Source: Limosilactobacillus panis DSM 6035 (lineage in GTDB: Bacteria > Bacillota > Bacilli > Lactobacillales > Lactobacillaceae). Taken from it: a stretch of 64,000 bases of DNA. The first letter of the stretch is position 1. Every line of letters begins with the position of its first letter. The stretch spans positions 1 through 64,000 of the forward strand of contig NZ_AZGM01000022.1 of assembly GCF_001435935.1 (NCBI RefSeq), written 5' to 3'. The notes under the pieces were generated by a model that saw nothing but the letters and a program-made list of their open reading frames with translations, searched no databases and was not told where the DNA came from. Shown here piece by piece: positions 34,939 to 42,936 of the stretch. The position numbers were made by a program, and so were the translations under genes.

Positions 34939-35070
34939 TTACTTTTCTTCAGCTGGCTTTTCCTTAGCCCACTTACGAATAGCTTCAATCTTCTTTTCTT
35001 TTAATGCTCGCTTGTACTTAGGAGCAACTGGGCGACGGCCTTGTACGCCGTATGGGTGTGCTTTACGCAT
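34939..35070 (-). CDS. Small basic conserved-type protein, 43 residues
   Basis: A 43-residue, strongly basic protein (MRKAHPYGVQGRRPVAPKYK..., rich in Lys and Arg, with an acidic KPAEEK end). It is too short for standard gene prediction but has every expression signal: AAGGAGG nine bases before the ATG, a promoter TTGCTT (35139-35144) / TATAAT (35116-35121) with a 17-base spacer on the - strand, and a perfect terminator. The composition suggests RNA or ribosome binding; I do not recognise the family. Codon use resembles highly expressed genes. Confidence 0.75.
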   Translation of the reverse strand: MRKAHPYGVQGRRPVAPKYKRALKEKKIEAIRKWAKEKPAEEK

Positions 35071-35115
35071 AGCTATATGCCTCCTTATTGTGTTCGTAAA
35101 TGAATTAACGTTCCA

Positions 35116-35144
35116 ATTATACCGGGCTGCAGTATAAAAAGCAA
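35116..35144 (-). promoter_or_regulatory. Promoter of the 43-residue protein gene
   Basis: -35 TTGCTT (35139-35144), 17-base spacer, -10 TATAAT (35116-35121). Confidence 0.7.
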
Positions 35145-35248
35145 GTCCTGGTGAAATTATGACCCCTAGTAGTAAATTTTCTCTTCAGTAAACATTAATT
35201 TTTCAGCAACGGCAACCCTTACCAGACAATGCTTCAACCAGGTTGCCT

Positions 35249-35322
35249 AGACCAATTTAGAAAATGATTCCAAAAATATTGATATATTAAGCATTGTAAA
35301 TCAGACCAATTTAGTGTACTAT
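35249..35322 (+). promoter_or_regulatory. Promoter of the 38-residue protein with duplicated AGACCAATTTAG
   Basis: -35 TTGTAA (35294-35299), 17-base spacer, -10 TACTAT (35317-35322). The 12-mer AGACCAATTTAG occurs at 35249-35260 and again within the spacer at 35303-35314, 54 bases apart, which suggests binding by a regulator, with possible looping. Confidence 0.65.
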
Positions 35323-35379
35323 TCTAAATGAACTTAAAGAGCGAACAAAAATAACTAACTGCTCCAGGAGGATTTTATT

Positions 35380-35496
35380 ATGACTAACACTAATGAATTA
35401 AATGTTTTTGTAACCACCACTGATTGGAAGGCCCTTGACCACCAAAGTGCGAACGCCGAATTGAACCTGTTATGCGCTGATATCAATAAGGACTAA
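35380..35496 (+). CDS. Small unknown protein, 38 residues
   Basis: A 38-residue acidic protein, MTNTNELNVFVTTTDWKALD... ending in CADINKD. It is too short for ordinary ORF calling but has AGGAGG eight bases before the ATG, a strong promoter with a repeated 12-base motif, and a perfect terminator directly after the stop, so it is a monocistronic gene of its own. No signal peptide, no double-glycine leader and no membrane segment, so it does not look like a bacteriocin or exported pheromone. One Cys and one Trp. Function unknown. Confidence 0.7.
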   Translation: MTNTNELNVFVTTTDWKALDHQSANAELNLLCADINKD

Positions 35497-35508
35497 TAAA
35501 GATCAGCA

Positions 35509-35536
35509 GCTGGCCCGCGTTGGCCAGCTTTTTTTA
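35509..35536 (+). terminator. Terminator of the 38-residue protein gene
   Basis: GCTGGCC (35509-35515) pairs perfectly with GGCCAGC (35522-35528), then TTTTTTT. Confidence 0.9.
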
Positions 35537-35627
35537 TTATCATTTGGTAAAGGACGACCATCTTTCTTCCTTATTATGGGTAAAGATGGCATAATATTAG
35601 CGGTCAGCATAAATAGGTGGCAAATTA

Positions 35628-35657
35628 TTTGACCTTTTTTGACCAATCGAGTATAGT
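35628..35657 (+). promoter_or_regulatory. clpP promoter overlapped by a CtsR operator
   Basis: -35 TTGACC (35629-35634), 17-base spacer, -10 TATAGT (35652-35657). On the - strand 35628-35644 reads GGTCAAA-AAA-GGTCAAA, an exact match to the CtsR heptad repeat, covering the -35 element. Confidence 0.88.
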
Positions 35658-35668
35658 ATTAATATCAG

Positions 35669-35695
35669 TTAGCAACTGTTGCTAACGAGTGCTAA
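35669..35695 (+). promoter_or_regulatory. CIRCE-like HrcA element in the clpP leader
   Basis: TTAGCAACT-GTTGCTAAC-GAGTGCTAA: the right half is the perfect CIRCE half-site GAGTGCTAA, the 9-base spacing is right, and the left half matches six of nine positions. A competing perfect inverted repeat GTTAGCAA/TTGCTAAC lies within it. Confidence 0.55.
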
Positions 35696-35714
35696 TTAAC
35701 AAGGAGGCCACAAT

Positions 35715-36308
35715 ATGAACTTAGTTCCAACTGTCATTGAGCAGTCTTCACGTGGCGAACGTGCCTATGATATCTACTCACGGCTTCTGAAGGACCGGAT
35801 CATCATGCTTTCTGGTCCAATCGAAGACGACATGGCAAACTCAATTGTTGCGCAGCTCCTCTTCTTGGATGCGCAAGACTCAACTAAAGACATTTACTTA
35901 TACATTAACTCACCTGGTGGTGTTGTTACTTCCGGAATGGCCATCTACGACACGATGAACTTCATCAAGTCAGATGTGCAAACGATCGTTATCGGGATGG
36001 CGGCTTCAATGGCCAGTGTACTGGTTTCATCCGGAACAAAGGGTAAGCGGTTTGGCTTACCACACTCCCAAGTCTTGATTCACCAACCATCTGGTGGTGC
36101 TCAAGGTCAACAAACTGAAATTGAAATTGCGGCAACCGAAATTCTGAAGACCCGGAAGATGATTAACGGCATCTTGGCAAAGAATTCTGGTCAACCAATT
36201 GAAAAGATCAACCGTGATACCGAACGTGACCACTACTTAACTGCTCAAGAAGCGGTTGACTACGGTCTGCTTGACGGAATCATGGAAAACAACTCCAGCT
36301 TGAAGTAA
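35715..36308 (+). CDS. clpP: ATP-dependent Clp protease proteolytic subunit
   Basis: Forms the tetradecameric serine protease that degrades misfolded and tmRNA-tagged proteins with ClpX, ClpC or ClpE. 197 residues: catalytic Ser in '[15 protein letters not shown]', His in '[18 protein letters not shown]' and Asp in '[22 protein letters not shown]'. AAGGAGG precedes the ATG. Upstream stand a CtsR operator over the promoter and a CIRCE-like element in the leader, so heat or protein stress should induce it. A strong bidirectional terminator follows. Confidence 0.98.
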   Translation: MNLVPTVIEQSSRGERAYDIYSRLLKDRIIMLSGPIEDDMANSIVAQLLFLDAQDSTKDIYLYINSPGGVVTSGMAIYDTMNFIKSDVQTIVIGMAASMASVLVSSGTKGKRFGLPHSQVLIHQPSGGAQGQQTEIEIAATEILKTRKMINGILAKNSGQPIEKINRDTERDHYLTAQEAVDYGLLDGIMENNSSLK

Positions 36309-36332
36309 TCTGATTACTAAACTGGAAAAGAT

Positions 36333-36376
36333 AAGCGGGAAGGAAATCTGAAAAGGTTTCCTTCCCGCTTTTTTAT
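36333..36376. terminator. Bidirectional terminator between clpP and the ppsA operon
   Basis: AAGCGGGAAGGAAA pairs with TTTCCTTCCCGCTT, followed by TTTTTT on the + strand and an A/T-rich tract on the other. Confidence 0.9.
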
Positions 36377-37029
36377 TATATTGCGAACTGATTATAGCCC
36401 GCCACGCATGCGTTATGGTCTTCGATAATTAACTTCATTAAGGCCCCGTTAGCGGGGTTTTCGTACTGGTCCCGATCACCAAACACCGTTGCCAGGTACT
36501 GGATGATTGAACCATGACTGGCGACAACGACATTACTGTCTGGCGGTAAAGACGCGAAGAGATCGAGCATCTGCCCTACCCGGTGGTCCAATTCGGCACT
36601 ATCCTCCGCCAGATGGGCCGGGTCGGCCTGCTTGAGAAGATCATGGGCCTTCTTGACCCCAAACTCATCCACTAAATCACCAATCCGGCGGAACCGTTTG
36701 CCGCCGAGGTAACTGGCCCAAATTGCCCCCTCTTCATTACTGTGCCCTTCGAATGACCCGTAGAAGACCTCCCGAAAGCATTTTTTCTGCGTTGGGTGAC
36801 TGATATTAGGGAATTTAAGCTGGTCAATTATGATTTGGGCGGTGTCAATCGCCCGCTTCAAATCACTGGAAAAGAAGTAGTCAATCTTCAATGGTGCCAG
36901 CACCTTGGCGATTTTGACCGCGTCATCGTGTCCCTTAGCGGTCAATGGGGTATCTGACCACCCCTGGAGCCGGGCAAAGCGATTAAAGTAGGTCTCCCCG
37001 TGTCGAATAAAATATACAGTTGTTGCCAT
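36376..37029 (-). CDS. Histidine phosphatase / phosphoglycerate-mutase-like protein
   Basis: A 217-residue member of the histidine phosphatase superfamily. The phosphohistidine lies in 'VYFIRHGETYFNRFARLQGW', with 'DYFFSSDLKRAIDTAQII', 'FREVFYGSFEGHSNEEG' and the second His in 'VVVASHGSIIQYL'. Members include cofactor-dependent phosphoglycerate mutases and various sugar-phosphate or nucleotide phosphatases; the length and details fit the phosphatase-like branch, common in lactobacilli, better than true GpmA. Last gene of the ppsA operon, 24 bases after the aldolase gene. In that setting it could remove a phosphate from a sugar phosphate (a fructose-bisphosphatase or hexose phosphatase role would fill the missing gluconeogenic step), which is inference. 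Confidence 0.85.
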   Translation of the reverse strand: MATTVYFIRHGETYFNRFARLQGWSDTPLTAKGHDDAVKIAKVLAPLKIDYFFSSDLKRAIDTAQIIIDQLKFPNISHPTQKKCFREVFYGSFEGHSNEEGAIWASYLGGKRFRRIGDLVDEFGVKKAHDLLKQADPAHLAEDSAELDHRVGQMLDLFASLPPDSNVVVASHGSIIQYLATVFGDRDQYENPANGALMKLIIEDHNACVAGYNQFAI

Positions 37030-37053
37030 CGTTATTCTTCCTCCACAAGTTGA

Positions 37054-37920
37054 TTAAGCGACCGCGGGGGTCCCCAGCCACTCGATCATTTCCTTCATCT
37101 TATTGGTAATTGCTTCCGTCCCCGGTAAGAGCAACTTCCGCGGGTCATATCCCTTGTGGTCCTTGTCAAGGTCGCGGGCCGCCTCAATATAGGCCCGGGT
37201 GGCATCTTGAAAGGCCAACTGGAACTCAGTGTTGATATTCACCTTTGCAATTCCCATTGAAATTGCCTTTTGAACCTGTTCCTTGGGGATTCCTGAGCCG
37301 CCATGCAGGACAAGGGGGATGTCAACAGCATCCGCAATGGCAGCGAGGCGGTTAAAGTCCAGCCCCCGCCAGCCAGCGGGATAGATTCCATGGATATTAC
37401 CAATCCCACACGCCAGCTTATCAACCCCCAGGTCAGCAAACGCCCGGGCATCCTCTACTGAGGCCAGTTCCCCACTGTTGGTGTCCTGGTTCTCACCAAC
37501 CTTACCAATCTCGGCCTCGACGGAAATTCCTCGCTGGTGGGCTGCATGGACAACCTCCTTTGTCCGCGCATAGTTCTCCTTTACTGGTAACTTATGTCCA
37601 TCATACATCACTGAGGAATAACCGAGTTCAATACATTTCATGGCCGCGTCATAGTCACCGTGATCAAGGTTCAAAATTACCGGGACCGTAATGTCCATCG
37701 CGTCCATCTGGTCGGCAACCATGTCACGGACAAACTTAAAGCCACCCATGTACTTTGCCGCCCCCATGGATACCTGGACCAGGACGGGCGTCTTAGTTTC
37801 GTTTGCGGCTCGTAAAATTGCCCGGGTCCACTCCAAATTATTTATATTGTAGGCCCCTACCGCGTAGTGCTTTGCCCGGGCGTCCGCAAAAATCTTGTTA
37901 CCATTATCAAAGTATGCCAT
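37054..37920 (-). CDS. fba: Class II fructose-bisphosphate/tagatose-bisphosphate aldolase
   Basis: A zinc-dependent aldolase joining dihydroxyacetone phosphate with an aldehyde. 288 residues: 'VGAYNINNLEWTRAILRAA' at the N-terminus, Asp86-His87 in 'VILNLDHGDYDAAMKC', Glu in 'VEAEIGKVGENQD', His177 in 'CGIGNIHGIYP' and His206 in 'LVLHGGSGIP' form the zinc and catalytic site. The short GatY/Fba form is seen. The substrate could be fructose-1,6-bisphosphate, tagatose-1,6-bisphosphate or a related ketose. It sits 16 bases after the second triosephosphate isomerase gene, which would feed it. Confidence 0.9.
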   Translation of the reverse strand: MAYFDNGNKIFADARAKHYAVGAYNINNLEWTRAILRAANETKTPVLVQVSMGAAKYMGGFKFVRDMVADQMDAMDITVPVILNLDHGDYDAAMKCIELGYSSVMYDGHKLPVKENYARTKEVVHAAHQRGISVEAEIGKVGENQDTNSGELASVEDARAFADLGVDKLACGIGNIHGIYPAGWRGLDFNRLAAIADAVDIPLVLHGGSGIPKEQVQKAISMGIAKVNINTEFQLAFQDATRAYIEAARDLDKDHKGYDPRKLLLPGTEAITNKMKEMIEWLGTPAVA

Positions 37921-37936
37921 TATGTTATTTCCTTTC

Positions 37937-38710
37937 TTACATCACATTTGTAACTGGTTGTTGCCAGTTCACCATTTCCAAGAAGTCATCAGGCCGCAAA
38001 CTAGCACGACCAATCAGAGCGCCATCCACGTCCGGTTGGGCCATGATGGTACCAATATTTTGTGGGTTTACGCTTCCCCCGTAAAGAATCCGCACCTGGT
38101 CAGCGAGCAGGCTACCATATAAGTTAGCAACGGTTTGCCGAATCCGATGACAGCCCTGCTGAGCAACTTTGGGATTCGCGGTTTGGCTGCTTCCGACTGC
38201 CCAACTCGGTTCATAGGAAAGGACAATCTTTTGCAGGTGGGCCGGGTCCACGCCCTTTAATACCCCCTTCAGCTGGTCAAAAACGTAGTGAATTTCCCCG
38301 TTGACCTCCGCCTGGACCATCTTGTCATCAGTGCAGATAATTGGGGTGATTCCCGTCGTCAGCGCTGACCGGACCTTCTGGTTGATAATCTGGTTGTCCT
38401 CATGAAACAAGCGCCGGCGTTCCAAGTGCCCCAGCATGACATAGGATGCCCCAGCATCTGCCAAGGAACGGGCACTGATTTCGCCTGTATACGGTCCCGC
38501 CAGTTCACTGGCAGCATTCTGGGCAATGATTTGGAGGCTGGTACCCTGGGCGGTCTGTTTCATGCTCGACAGGGCTACCGCCTGGGCCGCAATCCCCACT
38601 TCTTCATCTGCCACTTGGGGGAGGGCCGCCTTAATCTGGTTAATAAAGGCGACTGATTCTTCAATGTTCTTATGCATTTTCCAGTTTGCGATAATAAATG
38701 GTTTGCGCAT
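37937..38710 (-). CDS. Second, divergent triosephosphate isomerase-family enzyme
   Basis: A 257-residue TIM-family isomerase, clearly a paralogue of the operon copy at 31293-32045. Lys11 (NWKM), His95 and Glu168 (SYEPSWAVGSS) are kept, and the phosphate loop 'ILYGGSVNPQN' is present, but the nearly invariant Ser96 of the GHSERR motif is Leu (GHLERR), and the GTG/GSG after AIG is GSS. Such changes suggest a shifted substrate or lowered activity. Related enzymes in erythritol catabolism isomerise erythrulose phosphates. Third gene of the ppsA operon, 15 bases after the beta-helix gene and 16 before fba. Confidence 0.88.
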   Translation of the reverse strand: MRKPFIIANWKMHKNIEESVAFINQIKAALPQVADEEVGIAAQAVALSSMKQTAQGTSLQIIAQNAASELAGPYTGEISARSLADAGASYVMLGHLERRRLFHEDNQIINQKVRSALTTGITPIICTDDKMVQAEVNGEIHYVFDQLKGVLKGVDPAHLQKIVLSYEPSWAVGSSQTANPKVAQQGCHRIRQTVANLYGSLLADQVRILYGGSVNPQNIGTIMAQPDVDGALIGRASLRPDDFLEMVNWQQPVTNVM

Positions 38711-38725
38711 TTTGTTCTCCTTCAG

Positions 38726-40501
38726 TTAGGCCATTGCCCGAAACAGGCAGGACGTGTATTCAGCCTTACGGTCTAAAGGACCTGGGGTTACCCGGTAGCC
38801 TTCCCGGTGGTGGCCAGCGAAGTCAGTATCAATGGTCCGCGCTGACTTCTGGCCCGCCATGGTGAGAAGGCGGCAACTGTCTTCGGTTAACGCTTGACTT
38901 AGGTCGCCCTTTAAGAAGAAGCCCCGCCGCCGGTTCTCAACCACCAGTTTGACCGGCCGCGTAGCACCAACAAAGCAGTTCCCCTCCTTGTTGGCATTGA
39001 GCCGGACCAGTTGGTTATCTCGGGTGGCGAAGAACTCATTTGGTCCTTCTGCTTGCCTCAGCTTTTCATGGTGTTGATCGGCCTGTTTACCAATCAGTGC
39101 CTTCATCGCCGAACGCAACTCCTTCTTAACAAAGAGATTGTTGTAAAAGTAGGAGGTCAACTTATTTTGCACGTCCCCCTGGTTGATACGGTGGTAAAGC
39201 GGGTCACCGGCCTGCTCAGCCTGGTTGGACTGCCAGGCAACTCGTCCGTTAATAAGGTTGTGCGTCAGCAGGATTTCATAACTTTCCAGGCGAAGGGCAC
39301 AGTCTGACAGGAGGAAGTTATTATCAATGGTCGTCAGCCCCACCGAATTTTCTACCTGAATATCCTCACCCAAGCGGGCCAGCAGGTCCTGCTGATTCTT
39401 GTTGGTTAGTTTGAAGTTACCGGGTAGGCTGTTGTTGTACATCAGGTTCCGACTAATCTGCGTCTTTTCTACCCGGCCGCCCAGCCAGATTCCCCGTGTG
39501 CAATCGTGGATGCAGTTCCGCAGGATCTGGGCACCAATTGCCGGAAGCAGGTTAATGGCGCTGACAGTTTCGCCAACAAGGTTGAAGCGGGTATTGATGC
39601 GGAAGAAGTGGTTATGTTCAATCGCTGGTGCTGGGTTACCGTCAACGCCCAGGACCCCGGCTTGGCCGCAGTCAAAGATCCGGTTGTTCTTAATGTAATG
39701 CTTAATCGGGTGACCCTTCAGCTCCTCATCAGCTGGCACTACTGGGTAGCGTCCGAGTGAGATCCCGGCACACTTAGCGTGGGAAATGTTGCAGTTCAAG
39801 ATCTTCCAGCCTTGGGCATGGTTAGTCCCAACAACCGCCTTGTTGTAGTCGGCCCCGGCCCACTGACTGGCTGCCTTGGTCAAGGTGAAGCCGGAGAGTA
39901 CCAAAAAGTCAACCTGTGCTTGCTGGGGGTAGAAACAGGTCTCACGGAAGGTTACCTCCACGTTTGACCGGTTGGGGTCCTTCCCCTGGAAGTTGGCATA
40001 GATGACCGTCGTGTTCATCTTCTGGTCCTGACATGTGTACCAAACATACTGACGGTCTGGATTTTGGTCGATTGCGCCCATCTGCGGTGCCTTAACTTTA
40101 GCTAGGCTATCGACCTCGTAAAGGGCCCGGTTGTTCAAGAAGACTTCCCCGGTATGTTGGAAGTCACTATCTGTCTGAACATGGATCGTGTAGGGGTTAT
40201 ACTTACCGAAACGCTGGTTAGCAATCACGGTCCGCCAAACATCGACCCCGACCGGTTCCCAGTCGTCAACCTTTTCGGCACCAGTGATAATCGTTAAGTT
40301 CTGCTTCACCGCTTGGTAAAGGATAGGCTTATCCTTAGTCCCCGCAAAATGCGGATCAACGCTTTCCCGGTAAACACCGGGCATTACCTTAACGAGGTCT
40401 CCGGGACGGGCAATGGCAGCTGCTTCCTGGATGCGTTTGAATGGTAATTGCTTGGTTCCATTTCCATCGTGTTCAGCATGAGCATCAACATAAATTTGCA
40501 T
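38726..40501 (-). CDS. Cytosolic right-handed beta-helix protein of unknown function
   Basis: A 591-residue protein without signal peptide or membrane segment. The N-terminus has 'DGNGTKQLPFKRIQEAAAIARPGD' and 'VMPGVYRE', the opening of DUF1565/pectate-lyase-like parallel beta helices. The middle is a run of short turns such as 'NCNISHAKCAGISLGRYP', 'NNRIFDCGQAGVLGVDGN', 'RNCIHDCTRGIWLGGRVEK', 'NNFLLSDCALRLESYEI', typical of PbH1 repeats. The C-terminal 120 residues are basic and less regular. The fold occurs in glycoside hydrolases, polysaccharide lyases and epimerases, but I cannot identify the catalytic residues. ATG at 40501 has AAGGAAA upstream. It lies 22 bases after ppsA in the operon. 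A cytosolic polysaccharide-active enzyme next to triose enzymes is unusual. Confidence 0.8.
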   Translation of the reverse strand: MQIYVDAHAEHDGNGTKQLPFKRIQEAAAIARPGDLVKVMPGVYRESVDPHFAGTKDKPILYQAVKQNLTIITGAEKVDDWEPVGVDVWRTVIANQRFGKYNPYTIHVQTDSDFQHTGEVFLNNRALYEVDSLAKVKAPQMGAIDQNPDRQYVWYTCQDQKMNTTVIYANFQGKDPNRSNVEVTFRETCFYPQQAQVDFLVLSGFTLTKAASQWAGADYNKAVVGTNHAQGWKILNCNISHAKCAGISLGRYPVVPADEELKGHPIKHYIKNNRIFDCGQAGVLGVDGNPAPAIEHNHFFRINTRFNLVGETVSAINLLPAIGAQILRNCIHDCTRGIWLGGRVEKTQISRNLMYNNSLPGNFKLTNKNQQDLLARLGEDIQVENSVGLTTIDNNFLLSDCALRLESYEILLTHNLINGRVAWQSNQAEQAGDPLYHRINQGDVQNKLTSYFYNNLFVKKELRSAMKALIGKQADQHHEKLRQAEGPNEFFATRDNQLVRLNANKEGNCFVGATRPVKLVVENRRRGFFLKGDLSQALTEDSCRLLTMAGQKSARTIDTDFAGHHREGYRVTPGPLDRKAEYTSCLFRAMA

Positions 40502-40523
40502 TTTTATTTTCCTTTCTTCTGTC

Positions 40524-42905
40524 TTACCAGTTAATTTCACTATCTAATTGCCGGCCACGACCAGTCGCCTGGTCAAGGAGGAGCCGTTGCTCAAAGTGGG
40601 CCACGTTTTTCTTAGTTTCCTTGACCATATCTGGATTGACGGATACGCAGTCGATCCCGCTACGAATCAGGAACTCAGTAAATTCTGGATATTCCGAAGG
40701 GGACTGGCCACAAATTGAAACCGTCTTGCCATCGCGGTGGGCAACCGTGATGAGGTGGAAGATGGCCCGCTTGACTGCTAAGTTCCGTTCATCGAACAGT
40801 GGCGAAACGTTGTCGTTATTGCGATCACAGCCAAGGATCAGCATCGACAAGTCGTTAGAACCAATCGAGTAACCATCAACGTAGCGGTTGAACTGGTCCG
40901 CCAAGATAATGTTGGATGGGATCTCCGCCATCATGTAAACCTTGAAGTCAGCACTTCGCTTCAGACCATTTTCAGCCATTAATTCAGTTATCTTGGCCAT
41001 TTCATCGACCGTCCGGACAAAGGGAATCATGACGTTTAAGTTGGTCAGGCCGAGTTCTGTCCGGACCTTCTTCACCGCCGCCAGTTCGAGTTTGAACGCT
41101 TTGATGAAGTGAGGATCGTAGTAGCGAGCCGCTCCCCGCCAGCCGAGGAGGTCGGCAGGTTCATGCGGTTCAAACTCTTCGCCACCCTTTAAGTGGCGGT
41201 ACTCACCGGACTTAAAGTCCGAGAAGCGGAGGATCATTGGCCGGGGCGCCATCGCCCGGGCAACCTTCGCAATTCCGGCGGCAAGGCCATTGACAACCTT
41301 TTCCGGATGCCCCGTCTTGATTAGGTAGAGGGGGTGTTCATGAATGGTGGTTGTCCAGATGAATTCTTCCCGCATCAGGCCAATCCCGTCCGCCGGCTGA
41401 CTAGCATACCGTTTAGCAAGGTCGGGGTCACCCAGGTTCATCATTACCCGGGTAGCTGTCGGGGCAAAGTATTCGACTGCCGCTGCAGGTGTCGTAGATA
41501 TTTGCTCCTTTGGTGCCAGTTCCTTCGTGAGGTCCCCAGTATAGACAACCCCGTTTTTGGCATCCACCGTTACCTGGTCACCGTCATGGAGGACATCCAT
41601 CGCCGCGGTCCCACAAGCGGCGGTCCCTACCAAGCATGGAATCTGCATTTCCCGCGAAACAATTGCCGCGTGACAGGTCATCCCCCCGTTATTAGTAATA
41701 ATGGCGGCCGCCTTCTTCATCGCGGGAACCCAGTCCGGGGACGTCATTTGGGTCACCAGGACCTCGTCATCTTTGAAATTATCAATGTCTGCTGGGTCGG
41801 CAATTACGTGAACCTTCCCACTGGCTAAACCAGGGCTGGCTGGTAATCCCTTTAGAATTGGCTGGGCATCCTTCATCATTTTCTCCCCCGTTTCCTTCTT
41901 TTCTTTTTTCTTATTCGACCACACCGTTTCTGGACGGGCCTGCACTAGCCATAACTTGTTGGTTGGTCGGTCGAGGGCAAATTCCATGTCCATGTAACAG
42001 CCATAGTGCTTTTCAATCTGCTTGGCGTAACCGGCAAGCTCTTTGACCTGGTCGTCGGTAAGGGCAGGCTGGCTAGCGCGGTCGGCTGGTACTTCCTGTT
42101 CAAAGGTGCCACCGCCGGGACTTTGCAGAAGTTCAACGGGCTTGTTAGTAATTGTCCGGTCAATAATCTCCCCGCTATCCTTATCGATGACGTAGTGGTC
42201 CGGGGTCACCTTGCCCAGGACGATGTATTCACCCAGGCCCCAGATGGCGTCGATTACCATCTGCTGGTCATTCCCGTTTGCCACATTAACTGAGAACATG
42301 ATTCCCGCTGCTTTAGAGAAGACCATCATCTGGATTGCGGCTGATAGGGCCACCTTTTCGTGAGGGAAATGCTGCTTATGCCGGTAGTAAGTTGCCCGGT
42401 CAGTAAAGAGCGATGAGTAGCACTCCTGGACCTTCTTAACAACCAGGTCGGCTCCCTGAACGTTGAGGTAGGTTTCCTGTTGACCAGCAAACGACGCATT
42501 TGGAAGGTCCTCAGCGGTGGCACTGGACCGCACCGCCACGAAGGGGTCCGTTTGCCCCATCTTGACCGCCAACTGCTGGTAAGCTTTCTTAATCGTCGTT
42601 GCTAGCTCGGTTGGCATTTCCGCATTGACAATCAGTGAGCGGATATTGGCACACACCGTATGCAATTCATCAGTATCCTCATAGTCCTTGATTGTCGCCA
42701 GCAACTGGTTGATTTGTTCGTTCAAACCAGTTGCCGTCATAAATGCCTTGTAAGCATAGGTCGTTGTCGCAAAACCGTACGGTACCGGGATCTGGGTCGC
42801 CGAGGTTAGCTCCCCGAGAGAGGACGACTTACCACCAACGAGGTCTACATCCTGGCGATGTAATTCATCAAACCATAAAACATCCTTTTGCTCTCGCTCT
42901 ACCAT
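40524..42905 (-). CDS. ppsA: Phosphoenolpyruvate synthase
   Basis: Converts pyruvate and ATP to PEP, AMP and phosphate, the entry to gluconeogenesis from lactate or pyruvate. 793 residues: N-terminal ATP-grasp domain ('DVDLVGGKSSSLGEL', 'VRSSATAEDLPNASFAGQQ', 'MDMEFALD'), phosphohistidine domain with His412 in 'NNGGMTCHAAIVSREMQ', and a PEP/pyruvate barrel ('GIGLMREEFIWTTT', 'YSIGSNDLSMLILG', 'VSICGQSPSEYPEF') with the active Cys. ATG with AAGGAG eight bases upstream. First gene of a five-gene operon. PpsA is uncommon in fermentative lactobacilli and together with Tpi and Fba points to carbon flow towards sugar phosphates. Confidence 0.95.
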   Translation of the reverse strand: MVEREQKDVLWFDELHRQDVDLVGGKSSSLGELTSATQIPVPYGFATTTYAYKAFMTATGLNEQINQLLATIKDYEDTDELHTVCANIRSLIVNAEMPTELATTIKKAYQQLAVKMGQTDPFVAVRSSATAEDLPNASFAGQQETYLNVQGADLVVKKVQECYSSLFTDRATYYRHKQHFPHEKVALSAAIQMMVFSKAAGIMFSVNVANGNDQQMVIDAIWGLGEYIVLGKVTPDHYVIDKDSGEIIDRTITNKPVELLQSPGGGTFEQEVPADRASQPALTDDQVKELAGYAKQIEKHYGCYMDMEFALDRPTNKLWLVQARPETVWSNKKKEKKETGEKMMKDAQPILKGLPASPGLASGKVHVIADPADIDNFKDDEVLVTQMTSPDWVPAMKKAAAIITNNGGMTCHAAIVSREMQIPCLVGTAACGTAAMDVLHDGDQVTVDAKNGVVYTGDLTKELAPKEQISTTPAAAVEYFAPTATRVMMNLGDPDLAKRYASQPADGIGLMREEFIWTTTIHEHPLYLIKTGHPEKVVNGLAAGIAKVARAMAPRPMILRFSDFKSGEYRHLKGGEEFEPHEPADLLGWRGAARYYDPHFIKAFKLELAAVKKVRTELGLTNLNVMIPFVRTVDEMAKITELMAENGLKRSADFKVYMMAEIPSNIILADQFNRYVDGYSIGSNDLSMLILGCDRNNDNVSPLFDERNLAVKRAIFHLITVAHRDGKTVSICGQSPSEYPEFTEFLIRSGIDCVSVNPDMVKETKKNVAHFEQRLLLDQATGRGRQLDSEINW

Positions 42906-42936
42906 TGCAGCATCTCCTTTTCTTGAGTGTGCTTAT

